Shown: in pieces, positions 17,651 through 25,751 of the stretch | How the letters are laid out: every line of letters begins with the position of its first letter | How positions within the stretch are numbered: position 1 is the stretch's first letter | Source of the DNA: Kaistia defluvii | GTDB taxonomy: Bacteria > Pseudomonadota > Alphaproteobacteria > Rhizobiales > Kaistiaceae | NCBI RefSeq assembly: GCF_026343955.1 | Contig: NZ_JAPKNI010000003.1 | Coordinates: 372,001-436,000, forward strand | Direction of reading: 5' to 3' | Length of the DNA stretch: 64,000 bases | Program-made: the position numbers and the translations under genes | Notes under the pieces: generated by a model | What the model saw: only the letters and a program-made list of their open reading frames with translations | What the model was told of the DNA's origin: nothing | The model's database searches: none

Positions 17651-18964
17651 ATGACATCGACCTCTCTCGCGGCCGGAGGGCGCCGCCGATCGGCCCGCGC
17701 CATGCTCGCCGGCCTCGCCTTCGCCTCGCTGACGGCCTTGGCAGGCCCGGCGGCGCTGGCTGCCGACACCACGACGATCCGCGTCCTGAACTGGGAGCCG
17801 GGCGGCGCGGATTATTGGAAGGCGCTGGTCGCCGAATTCGAGAAGCAGAACCCGGATATCAAGGTCGAGCTCGAGACGGTGCCGTTCGACCGCTATCCGG
17901 AAGTCCAGGGCCCCTACATCACGACCAAGAGCGGCCCGGACGTGATGGAGAACAATGCCGGCCTCGAGCTGTTCGACCGCCGCCGCGCCTATGCCGAGCT
18001 GCCGCCGGAAGTGCTGGAAGCCGGCAAGGACCTGATCACCTATAGCGGCGGCTGCCTGAACTTCGACACGACGAAAGCCTGCTATGGCCTGCCCTTCGGC
18101 TACCAGGGCAACGTCATGTACTACAACAAGAAGGTGCTCGCCGAAGCCGGACTCGATCCGGCCAACCCGCCCAAGACCTGGGACGAGATGGGGGCGGCGT
18201 GCGAGAAGGTGAAGGCGGTCGGCAAGACCTGCCTCGCCATCGGCCTTTCCGGCATCTTCCCGGCCTATTGGGACTTCCCGGAAATCGCGCGCAACTACCT
18301 GACCGAAGACGACATGCGCGCCATGCTCGCCGGCAAGATGCCCTGGACCGACCCGAAGATGGTCAACATCCTCAAGGGCCTGGCCTCGATCACCGAGAAG
18401 GGCTGGACCAATTCCAGCGCCCCCTCGATCACCATGCTGCCGGACGGCGCCGACATCTTCCAGAGCGGCAATGCCGCCTTTGCCGGCACCATCATCTCCG
18501 ACGCCGTCAACTGGGCCGCCTTCGGCAAGGTGCTGGGCGACGAAAACCTCGGCGCCATGCGCTGGCCGACCCTTGTCGCCGACGCGCCACTGGCCAACAG
18601 CTTCTCCGGCATCGAAAGCTCGGTCTTCGGCGTCACCTCCTGGAGCGACAAGAAGGACGCCGCCTTCAAGTTCGTGAAGTTTATCGCCGGCAAGGAGAAT
18701 GCCGAACTGCTGACCAAGATCGCCGGCGGCATATCGCTCAACAAGAACGTCGATCCGTCGGTCATGCCGAAGTCGCAGGCGCTCTCCCAGATCCTCGAGA
18801 TCATCAAGACGCCGACGCTGCATGCCGGCGTGCTGCTCTCCGGACAGGAAGCCGACGCGCTCGCCCGCGGCTGGCAGGAGGTCGCGCTCGGCCGTCTGTC
18901 GGTCGAGGATTGGACCGGCCGCATGCAGAAGGCGCTCGAGCAGAGCCCGAGCAAGCGCCAGTAA
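17651..18964 (+). CDS. Sugar ABC transporter substrate-binding protein (family 1, CUT1 type)
   Basis: Periplasmic receptor of 437 residues that delivers a sugar to the two permeases downstream. A signal peptide covers about residues 1-38 with an Arg-rich n-region and AALAAD at the cleavage site. The family 1 fold shows in IRVLNWEPGGADYWKALV, YYNKKVLAEAGLDPANPPKTWDE and FKFVKFIAGKENAELLTK. GGAAGGGA precedes the ATG. The ligand is not predictable; a RhaM-type mutarotase at the end of the operon points to a free monosaccharide such as a 6-deoxyhexose. Confidence 0.87.
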   Translation: MTSTSLAAGGRRRSARAMLAGLAFASLTALAGPAALAADTTTIRVLNWEPGGADYWKALVAEFEKQNPDIKVELETVPFDRYPEVQGPYITTKSGPDVMENNAGLELFDRRRAYAELPPEVLEAGKDLITYSGGCLNFDTTKACYGLPFGYQGNVMYYNKKVLAEAGLDPANPPKTWDEMGAACEKVKAVGKTCLAIGLSGIFPAYWDFPEIARNYLTEDDMRAMLAGKMPWTDPKMVNILKGLASITEKGWTNSSAPSITMLPDGADIFQSGNAAFAGTIISDAVNWAAFGKVLGDENLGAMRWPTLVADAPLANSFSGIESSVFGVTSWSDKKDAAFKFVKFIAGKENAELLTKIAGGISLNKNVDPSVMPKSQALSQILEIIKTPTLHAGVLLSGQEADALARGWQEVALGRLSVEDWTGRMQKALEQSPSKRQ

Positions 18965-18983
18965 CGCTTGGCGCCCGCAACAA

Positions 18984-19009
18984 GGGAGGACGGTCCAGGC
19001 CGCCCTCCC
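18984..19009 (+). terminator. Intercistronic hairpin after the binding-protein gene
   Basis: GGGAGG (18984-18989) pairs with CCTCCC (19004-19009), with an inner CGG/CCG pair. There is no T-run, so it more likely stabilises the upstream mRNA or partly blocks read-through. Confidence 0.5.
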
Positions 19010-19039
19010 CGTCTCCCCCAGCAACAGGCAGGAATTTCG

Positions 19040-20005
19040 ATGGCTGAAACGGCCAATCTGGCGACCGCGCCGAACCGGATGGCGAAACGCGACCCACGCC
19101 GCGAAGGCGCGACGGGATCGCGGCGGGTGTTCATCCGCAAGGAGACGCTGATCGCGCTTCTGTTCGTGCTGCCCGGCCTGGCGCTGGCGATCCTGTTCAA
19201 GCTGGTGCCGCTGCTGCGCGGCATCTGGCTGAGCTTCCTGGAGACGCGCGGCTTCGAGGACCCGACCTTTGCCGGCCTCGCCAATTACCGCACCATGCTG
19301 GCCGACCCGTCGGTGCATGACTCGTTCCGCAACGCGCTGATCGCCTTCGCGACGCTGCCGGTCTGGATCGTGCTGCCGCTGGTGCTGGCCTTCCTGCTGT
19401 TCCAGAAGACGCCGGGCTGGAAGTTCTTCCGCGCCGCGTTTTTCCTCCCCTACATGATCGCGCCGATCGTCGTCGGCATCATGTTTCGCCAGATCCTGGC
19501 GCCGGATGGCCCGCTCAATGCGGTGCTGCGCGCCATCGGCCTGGCGCCACTCGCCATCGAATGGCTGAACGGCCCGACCAGCGCGCTGCTGGCGCTCACC
19601 GCCGTCGCGCTTTGGAGCTTCTTCGGCCTCGGCGTGCTCACCTATCTCTCGGGGCTATCGACCGTGTCGGAAGAGGTCGTCGAAGCCGCCAAGCTCGACG
19701 GCGCCGGCTTCTGGCGGCTGCTCTTCCACATCATCATGCCGCTGCTGAAATCGGTGATCGGCTACTGGGCGGTGCTCTGCACCTCCGGCATCCTGATCTG
19801 GATGTTCCCGCTGATCTACGCGCTGACCAAGGGCGGGCCGGGAACGGCGACCGTGCTGCCGGAATTCCTCGTTTTCACCACGACGTTCCAGTTCCTCGAT
19901 CGCGGCCTCGGCGCGGCCATCGGCATGGCGCTGTTCGTGTTCGTCGCCATCGTCTCGGCCTTTGTGGTCCGCCGCATGTATGTCGAAGGAGCGCAGAAGA
20001 AATGA
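19040..20005 (+). CDS. Sugar ABC transporter permease (MalF/UgpA type)
   Basis: Inner-membrane subunit of 321 residues with six predicted helices; the first is TLIALLFVLPGLALAILFKL. The EAA loop that docks the ATPase is EAAKLDGAGFWRLLFHIIMP near residue 215. The chosen ATG at 19040 has AGGAA upstream; an earlier in-frame codon would add 24 Pro/Arg-rich residues. The gene overlaps the next permease by four bases. Confidence 0.87.
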   Translation: MAETANLATAPNRMAKRDPRREGATGSRRVFIRKETLIALLFVLPGLALAILFKLVPLLRGIWLSFLETRGFEDPTFAGLANYRTMLADPSVHDSFRNALIAFATLPVWIVLPLVLAFLLFQKTPGWKFFRAAFFLPYMIAPIVVGIMFRQILAPDGPLNAVLRAIGLAPLAIEWLNGPTSALLALTAVALWSFFGLGVLTYLSGLSTVSEEVVEAAKLDGAGFWRLLFHIIMPLLKSVIGYWAVLCTSGILIWMFPLIYALTKGGPGTATVLPEFLVFTTTFQFLDRGLGAAIGMALFVFVAIVSAFVVRRMYVEGAQKK

Positions 20006-20865
20006 CCGCGACCGCCGCCTCCGACAAGATGACGGTATCCTCGATGCGCATCGTTCTGACACGCTGGCTGGTCACGGCGGTGCTCGTCGTGCTCGCCGTG
20101 GTCACGCTCTACCCGCTGATCTTCACGGTGATCAATTCGCTGAAGACGCGGGCCGCCTATTCGGCCGATCCGCTCGGCTTCCTCACCGACATCACCTTCG
20201 AGAACTACCTCGAGACCTTCGAGCGCATGAAGGTCTGGCGGCTGCTTCTGAACAGCATCATCACCACGGCGGGCGGGCTGGTCCTCTCCACCGTCGCGGC
20301 GCTGTTCATCGCCTATGCCGTCACCAAGCTGAAGATGCGCGGCGGCAACTACATCTTCCTGTTCGTCATCGCCATGCTGGTGATCCCGAGCCAGGTGATC
20401 ATCTATCCGCTCTACGAGACCATCCTCGATCTCGGCTTCGGCGGCACCTATCAGGGCCTGATCCTCGCCTATGCCGCCTTCGGCCTGCCGCTCGGCACCT
20501 ATCTGCTATCGGCCTATTTCCGCGCCATTCCCGACGAGCTGATCGAGGCGGCGCGGCTCGACGGCGCCGGCGACATCCGCATCCTGTTCTCCATCCTGCT
20601 GCCGATCTCGACGCCGGCGATCGCCGCCCTCTCGATCCTCAACTTCGTCTGGATGTGGAACGACCTGCTGCTGCCGCTAGTGATCATGGGCGGCTCCGAA
20701 AAGAAGACGCTGATGGTCGGCGTGGCGCTGCTTTCCGGCCAGTACGACGTCTCCATCCCCCTGATCAGCGCCGGGCTGATCGTGGCGCTGGCCCCGGTCA
20801 TCGTCGTCTACATGCTGTTCCAGCGCCAGATCCTGTCCGGCGCCATCGCGGGAGCCGTCCGATGA
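20002..20865 (+). CDS. Sugar ABC transporter permease (MalG/UgpE type)
   Basis: Second inner-membrane subunit, 287 residues, six helices. The EAA loop is EAARLDGAGDIRILFSILLP near residues 183-202. ATGA overlaps link it to the genes on both sides. No ATP-binding subunit gene occurs in this operon, so the complex must borrow an ATPase encoded elsewhere, as known for MsiK-type shared ATPases in other bacteria. Confidence 0.88.
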   Translation: MTATAASDKMTVSSMRIVLTRWLVTAVLVVLAVVTLYPLIFTVINSLKTRAAYSADPLGFLTDITFENYLETFERMKVWRLLLNSIITTAGGLVLSTVAALFIAYAVTKLKMRGGNYIFLFVIAMLVIPSQVIIYPLYETILDLGFGGTYQGLILAYAAFGLPLGTYLLSAYFRAIPDELIEAARLDGAGDIRILFSILLPISTPAIAALSILNFVWMWNDLLLPLVIMGGSEKKTLMVGVALLSGQYDVSIPLISAGLIVALAPVIVVYMLFQRQILSGAIAGAVR

Positions 20866-21218
20866 AGCGCGATCCGAAGCCGGGCGAGCCGGTGCTGTTC
20901 CTCTATCGCCTGAAGCCCGGCGCCGGCCCGGAATATGACCGCTGGCACGCCGCCGTCTGGCCGGAACTGCTGGCCGAGATCGAGGCGGCCGGCTTCGAGG
21001 ACTACCAGATCTGGCGGCACGAGGAGATCGTCGTGTCGCGCCTGCGCGGCCGCGAGGGATACCGCGCGGCGGAAGCGATCATGCAGGCGAGCGCGATCCA
21101 GAAGCGCTGGACCGCGACGCTGTCGCATCTGTTCGAAAGCTACGAGACGCCAGACGGCGAGCCGCTCTGGCTCGACGAAGTGTTCCGCCTTGCCGTCCGG
21201 CCCGACCGTGACGGCTGA
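20862..21218 (+). CDS. L-rhamnose mutarotase-like protein (DUF718/RhaM family)
   Basis: Small cytosolic protein of 118 residues. In this family it interconverts alpha and beta anomers of a sugar such as L-rhamnose. The signature YDRWHAAVWPEL covers residues 25-36, with His29 the likely catalytic residue; YRLKPG near 15-20 and LSHLFESY further on are also typical. It overlaps the permease stop by four bases, so it is made with the importer, and it ends four bases short of the converging IclR gene. No other rhamnose or fucose pathway gene lies beside it. Confidence 0.78.
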   Translation: MKRDPKPGEPVLFLYRLKPGAGPEYDRWHAAVWPELLAEIEAAGFEDYQIWRHEEIVVSRLRGREGYRAAEAIMQASAIQKRWTATLSHLFESYETPDGEPLWLDEVFRLAVRPDRDG

Positions 21219-21222
21219 GCCC

Positions 21223-22200
21223 CTAGCCGCCGACCGGGCCGCCCGTATTGGCGAGCGGGAAGCGCGGCTCGGCCAGATGACCGCCGAACAGGGTGGTGAT
21301 GCTGGCGGCCGCCTCGTACAGGATCCGCGTCGCATCCTCCATCGGCACCTTCTCGGTCGCCGAGGCGAGGAACGGCATGGTGATCACCGCCGGCGCGTGG
21401 CCCTCGGCATCGAGGATCGGGAAGCTGATGTCGGTGATCCCCTTCAGCGCCTCGCCGACGATCATCTCGTAGCCGACCGAACGCACCACCTCGACCCGCT
21501 TCCTGAGCCAGTCCATCTCGCTTTTCGGCGCGGTCTGGCCGATCGCCTCGAACAGCCATTCCTGCATCGATGGCGACTGGTAGGCGATCAGCAGGCGGCC
21601 GGACGCGGTGCGGATCGCCGGGTTCTGCGTGCCGACGCGCAGGCGGAAGCCGAGCGGCGCCGGGCTGTCGACCTGGGCGACGACGCGGATCGACAGGCCG
21701 TCGAGCACGGCCAGGTGAAAGGCCTGGTAGGCCTCGATCGAGGCGCGGTTGATCACCGGCCGCGCCACGTCGATCAGCCGGCGCATCGGCGGATAGCGGT
21801 AGGACAGGTCGTGCAGCTTGGTCGAGAGCACCAGGCTTTCCTCGCCCGGCGGGCGCTGGATGTAGCCGCGCCGCTCCAGCGCCACGACGACCCGGTACAC
21901 CTCCTGCAGCGAACGGCCGAGCTGCTGCGCGATCTGGCTCGGCGTGACGCCCTCGGAAAGGCTGGCGAGCAGTTCGAGCACGTCGAGGCCCTTTTCCAGC
22001 GCCGGCGCGCTATAAGCCGGCTTCACCACCTTGCCGGCGGCCGCGGTCTTGGCGGCGCGCTTGGGCGCCGGCTTCTCGGCCTTTGCCGCCTTGGACTTGG
22101 CGGCCTTGGCGACGGGCTCGTCCGCCAGCGCGGCCGCCTGCTGTCCCGCCCCGGCTTCGCCCGCACCCTTCCCGCCGGATGGCCGCTTCGCAGTGGTCAT
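21223..22200 (-). CDS. IclR-family transcription regulator with Lys/Ala-rich N-terminal tail
   Basis: 325 residues. Residues 1-60 form a disordered Lys/Ala/Pro-rich tail (for example AKAAKSKAAKAEKPAPKRA) not found in ordinary IclR proteins and resembling histone H1-like tails. A winged helix follows at about 65-125 (LEKGLDVLELLASLSEGVTPSQIAQQLG). The C-terminal IclR effector domain spans about 140-315 and includes FHLAVLDGLSIRVVAQV and GITDISFPILD. It is divergent from the deacylase/lyase pair, with a 34-bp element in the shared promoter region and a near-copy at 15838. It probably represses both promoters in the absence of an inducer. Confidence 0.87.
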   Translation of the reverse strand: MTTAKRPSGGKGAGEAGAGQQAAALADEPVAKAAKSKAAKAEKPAPKRAAKTAAAGKVVKPAYSAPALEKGLDVLELLASLSEGVTPSQIAQQLGRSLQEVYRVVVALERRGYIQRPPGEESLVLSTKLHDLSYRYPPMRRLIDVARPVINRASIEAYQAFHLAVLDGLSIRVVAQVDSPAPLGFRLRVGTQNPAIRTASGRLLIAYQSPSMQEWLFEAIGQTAPKSEMDWLRKRVEVVRSVGYEMIVGEALKGITDISFPILDAEGHAPAVITMPFLASATEKVPMEDATRILYEAAASITTLFGGHLAEPRFPLANTGGPVGG

Positions 22201-22282
22201 AGCGTTTCTCCTTTGGTTCAGGTCATCGCCGGGCTGGCGCCGGCGCGCAAGATGGCATTTGCGCCAGCATGCCCTCGCCTTG

Positions 22283-22316
22283 TATCAAATATCAACTCTT
22301 GATATCATCAGTGATA
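22283..22316. promoter_or_regulatory. 34-bp operator-like element, copy 2 (IclR promoter region)
   Basis: Starts TATCAAATATCAAC, has TTGATATCA near the middle and ends TCAGTGATA. It lies 83 bp upstream of the IclR start and 84 bp upstream of the deacylase start. A TTGCGC box 18 bases before TATCAA could form a promoter for the deacylase gene. See copy 1 at 15838-15871. Confidence 0.75.
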
Positions 22317-22399
22317 GAAAATAGGGTTACACCATCCGCCGACCCGATCGGTTTTCCTCTCGATCTCACCCCTTTGGTCGTCCCCGCACAGAGCAGAAA

Positions 22400-23422
22400 A
22401 TGGGCCTGAACGCTAAACAACTGGCACAATGCACCGTCGACTTCGACAAGGACGGCAAGCAGAGCGGCTATTTCAACTTGCCGCTTTCCGTTCATGACGA
22501 CGCCTGGGGCGTGATCCGCGTACCGCTCGCCGTCATCAAGAACGGCGTCGGCCCGACCGTCATTCTCGAAGGCGGCAATCATGGCGACGAATATGAAGGC
22601 CCGATCGCGCTCGGCGAACTGATCCGCGATCTCGACCCCGGCAAGGTCGCCGGCCGGCTCATCTTCGTGCCCGCGATCAACCTGCCGGCCGTGCTTGCGG
22701 CCCGCCGCACCTCGCCGATCGACGATCTCAACATGAACCGGACCTTTCCGGGCGACGCTAACGGCACCGCGACGCAGCAGATCTCGGCCTTCGTCAACGA
22801 CGCCCTGTTCCCGATGGGCGACGCGTTCCTGGATCTGCATTCCGGCGGCTCCTCGCTCGATTTGATGCCGAGTTCGGTGATCGAGCCGGTCGCCGATCCC
22901 GTCCAGCACGCCAAGAACGTCGCCGCCGTCACCGCCTTCGACGCGCCGCTGATCGTCGTCATCGACAATCGCGGCGACCACCGCACGGCGACCGCTTCGG
23001 CGGCCCGCGCAGGCCTTACCGTGGTCGGCACCGAGATGGCCGGCGGCGGCACCGTCTCACTCGATGCGCTCGACATCTGCCGCCGCGGCGTGCGCAACGT
23101 GCTGTCGCATCTCGGCGTGCTGCCGCCGGAAATGGCGGCGGCGCCGCGCCACGAACAGCGCCTGTTCGAACTGCCGGGCTCCGACGCCTTCGTGCTGGCC
23201 GACGATGACGGCGTGTTCGAGCCCTTCCACAGAAACGGAACGATGGTGTCGCGCGGCCAGCCGGCCGGCCGCATCCACTTCCTGTCGCATCCCGACCGCA
23301 AGCCGGCCGAACTCGCTTACGCCGCCGACGGCATCCAGTATGGTCGCCGCCAGCCCGGCCGGGTCCGTCCCGGCAATTGCTGCCTCGTCGTCGCCTCGCC
23401 CTATGGGGGTTCGCTGAAATGA
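22400..23422 (+). CDS. AstE/AspA (M14) family zinc deacylase, DoeB/EutE-like
   Basis: Predicted cytosolic zinc amidohydrolase of 340 residues. The zinc ligands are His61 and Glu64 in GGNHGDEYEG and His147 in LDLHSGG. NMNRTFPG at 111-118 is the arginine motif of the succinylglutamate desuccinylase/aspartoacylase group. It resembles DoeB/EutE, which deacetylates N-acetyl-diaminobutyrate in ectoine breakdown. The ectoine hydrolase (DoeA/EutD) is not present, so ectoine is not a safe substrate call. The next gene overlaps by four bases. An IclR gene faces it. Confidence 0.8.
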   Translation: MGLNAKQLAQCTVDFDKDGKQSGYFNLPLSVHDDAWGVIRVPLAVIKNGVGPTVILEGGNHGDEYEGPIALGELIRDLDPGKVAGRLIFVPAINLPAVLAARRTSPIDDLNMNRTFPGDANGTATQQISAFVNDALFPMGDAFLDLHSGGSSLDLMPSSVIEPVADPVQHAKNVAAVTAFDAPLIVVIDNRGDHRTATASAARAGLTVVGTEMAGGGTVSLDALDICRRGVRNVLSHLGVLPPEMAAAPRHEQRLFELPGSDAFVLADDDGVFEPFHRNGTMVSRGQPAGRIHFLSHPDRKPAELAYAADGIQYGRRQPGRVRPGNCCLVVASPYGGSLK

Positions 23423-24357
23423 TTAATCTCGCCGATATCCAGGCCGCGGCCACGCGGATCGCGCCGCATATCCGCCGCACGCCGAACATCCGCGCCGATG
23501 CGCTGGCAGAGCCCGTCACCGAGGCGAACCTGTCGCTGAAGCTCGAATGCCTGCAGCCGACCGGCTCGTTCAAGGCGCGCGGCGCCACCAACAAGCTGCT
23601 GACGACGCCGAAGGAAGAACTGGCCGGTGGCGTCGTTACGGCGTCCGGCGGCAATCATGGCCTCGCCACGGCGCGCGCCGCCAAGCTCGCCGGCGTGCCG
23701 GCCACCATCTTCGTGCCCAAAAGCATCACGCCGGCCAAGGTCGACAAGCTGAAGCGCTGGGGCGCCACGGTCGAGATCATCGGCGACATCTGGAACGAGA
23801 CCAACCTGCACGCGCTGGCCTTCGCCAAGGCGAACGGGGCCGCCTATTTCCATCCCTTCGCCGACCCGGCCGTCATCGCCGGCCAGGGCACCACGGCGCT
23901 GGAACTGCTGGACGAACTCCCCGACGTCGACACCGTGCTGGTGGCGATCGGCGGCGGCGGCCTGATCTCCGGCATGGGCGTCGCCATCAAGGCGCTGAAA
24001 CCATCGGTCCGGATCATCGGCATCGAGCCCGTGGGCTCGCCGACGCTGAAGGCCTCGCTCGACGCCGGCCATGTCGTCCGCCTGCCGACGATCACCAGCC
24101 GCGTCGCCACCATGTCCTGCGCCGAGACGGATCCCGGCGTGTTCGAGCTGGTGCGCGACCATGTCGACGAGATCGTGCTGGTCTCCGACGAGGACATGCT
24201 CGAGGCGAGCCGCTGGCTGTGGTTCGAGATGGGGATCGCCGCCGATCTTTCCGGCGCGGCCGCCATCGCCGCGCTGCGTGCGAAGGTGCTGACCTTCCCC
24301 GCCGGCCACACGGTTGGCGCGCTGGTCTGCGGCGCCGGTCCCGACGCGCTGGTCTGA
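23419..24357 (+). CDS. PLP-dependent threonine dehydratase-like lyase (EutB/IlvA fold type II)
   Basis: 312-residue fold type II PLP enzyme. The Schiff-base lysine is Lys52 in TGSFKARGA; VTASGGNHG at 73-81 and GGGGLISGMG from 178 bind the cofactor. It lacks a C-terminal ACT regulatory domain, so it is of the catabolic type. It is translationally coupled to the M14 deacylase. The same pairing occurs in hydroxyectoine utilisation (EutB with EutE), where the lyase removes ammonia from a beta-hydroxy amino acid. The actual substrate here is unknown. Confidence 0.8.
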   Translation: MINLADIQAAATRIAPHIRRTPNIRADALAEPVTEANLSLKLECLQPTGSFKARGATNKLLTTPKEELAGGVVTASGGNHGLATARAAKLAGVPATIFVPKSITPAKVDKLKRWGATVEIIGDIWNETNLHALAFAKANGAAYFHPFADPAVIAGQGTTALELLDELPDVDTVLVAIGGGGLISGMGVAIKALKPSVRIIGIEPVGSPTLKASLDAGHVVRLPTITSRVATMSCAETDPGVFELVRDHVDEIVLVSDEDMLEASRWLWFEMGIAADLSGAAAIAALRAKVLTFPAGHTVGALVCGAGPDALV

Positions 24358-24535
24358 ACCGACCGCCGCACGAAGACCGCTGTCGCGCAGCCCGCGATGG
24401 CGGCTTTGGCGCGGCCAATTATTTTGAGTCGAAGATTCCGTCCAATCCGGTACCATGCTCCGCGAGGAACAGGGACCGAACGGCTCAGGCGTGGCAACAA
24501 CGCCGCCGCAGGTCCCCCGAGAAGGAGGGGCCGCC

Positions 24536-25459
24536 ATGGGGTTCGAGCGCCGGTTTGCGCCCGATTTCGAGGTCATTGTCTGCGCGCCGTCGGAATCGTT
24601 CCGATGGAACGTGCACGACTATCCGCATCATCTGGCGAAGTGGCACCACCATCCCGAATATGAACTGCACCTGATCCAGGCCAGTTCGGGCAAGATGATG
24701 ATCGGCGACCATGTCGGCGACTTTCAGGCGGGCTGCCTGGTTCTGACGGGCCCCGACCTGCCGCATAACTGGGTCAGCGCCAGCCAGCCCGGCGAGCGCA
24801 TTCCCGATCGCGACATGCTGATCCAGTTCAGCCCGGCCTTCGCGGAGAAGGTCTCCGACCTCTGCCCGGAATTCGGCGATGTCGCGACCCTGTTCGCCGA
24901 CGCGGCGCGCGGTGTCGAATTCAGCGGCGAGACGGCGGAGGCAGGTCGCCGCCTGCTGCGCGAGATCGGCGGCACGCACGGGCCGCAGCGGCTGGTGCTC
25001 TTCCTGGAACTGATGACCGTGCTGGCGCAGACCCCGCGCGAGCGCCGCATTCTTTCGCGCGCCGCGCCCAGCTTCGTCGCCCAGACGCGCTCGTCGGAGA
25101 AGCTCGAGATCGCGATCAGCCACATCCTGAAGAATTTCGCCAGCGAGATCCGCCTGTCCAAGGTCGCCGCGCTGTGCGGCATGGAATCGAGCGCCTTCTC
25201 GCGCTTCTTCAAGAAGCAGACCGGCCATACCTTCGCCCGCTACGTGAACTGTTCGCGCGTCCACGCGGCCTGCAACCTGCTGAGCCAGACCGAGAAGCCG
25301 ATCACCGACATCTGCTTCGAGGTCGGCTTCAACAATGTCGCCAATTTCAACCGCCAGTTCGTCAAGATCTGCGGTCAGTCGCCCTCCACCTATCGGCGCG
25401 ATTCCCGCCGCATCGGCACCATCACGCGCTTCGATCACCGGGTCGGCGCAACCGTTTGA
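24536..25459 (+). CDS. AraC-family transcription regulator with cupin sensor
   Basis: 307 residues. The N-terminal cupin (about 20-110) has KWHHHPEYELHLIQASSG and GCLVLTGPDLPHNWVS. The C-terminal AraC domain (about 205-300) has VAALCGMESSAFSRFFKKQTG and ICFEVGFNNVANFNRQFVKI. The ATG at 24536 sits after AAGGAGGGG; an upstream in-frame start would add 27 residues of no domain. It lies 292 bp before, and on the same strand as, the ABC importer at 25752, which it probably activates. Confidence 0.86.
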   Translation: MGFERRFAPDFEVIVCAPSESFRWNVHDYPHHLAKWHHHPEYELHLIQASSGKMMIGDHVGDFQAGCLVLTGPDLPHNWVSASQPGERIPDRDMLIQFSPAFAEKVSDLCPEFGDVATLFADAARGVEFSGETAEAGRRLLREIGGTHGPQRLVLFLELMTVLAQTPRERRILSRAAPSFVAQTRSSEKLEIAISHILKNFASEIRLSKVAALCGMESSAFSRFFKKQTGHTFARYVNCSRVHAACNLLSQTEKPITDICFEVGFNNVANFNRQFVKICGQSPSTYRRDSRRIGTITRFDHRVGATV

Positions 25460-25751
25460 GAGGGTTCGGCGGACCGCACAACGCCGCCCGTCCCTCCGAC
25501 AAAAATGTACAGAAGCGACGGCAATCGCGCGTGGTGACGTCGTTCTCGCTCTTCTAGAGTTTGGTCCTGAAGCATGCGGTTCATCGGCAAGTCCGAGGTT
25601 TTGAGGAAAGCCCCGCCAGCTTCTTGAGGCCACACATACGGCGCGCGCCGTGCAGACCATGGCGCGCTTGAGGTCCGGTCCACGCGAATGGGCGCGAATG
25701 TCCATGCCTGTTTCACCGGGTCGCCGTCGACAATCCGAGGGAGGACGAGGA

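Noticed and set aside
17310-17654. Possible small gene upstream of the sugar importer
   Set aside because: No ribosome site, Arg/Ser-rich product, and it would cover the palindrome array.
22400-24357. Ectoine/hydroxyectoine degradation locus
   Set aside because: Only the deacylase-like and lyase-like genes are present; the ring-opening hydrolase, the transporter and the usual regulators are absent.
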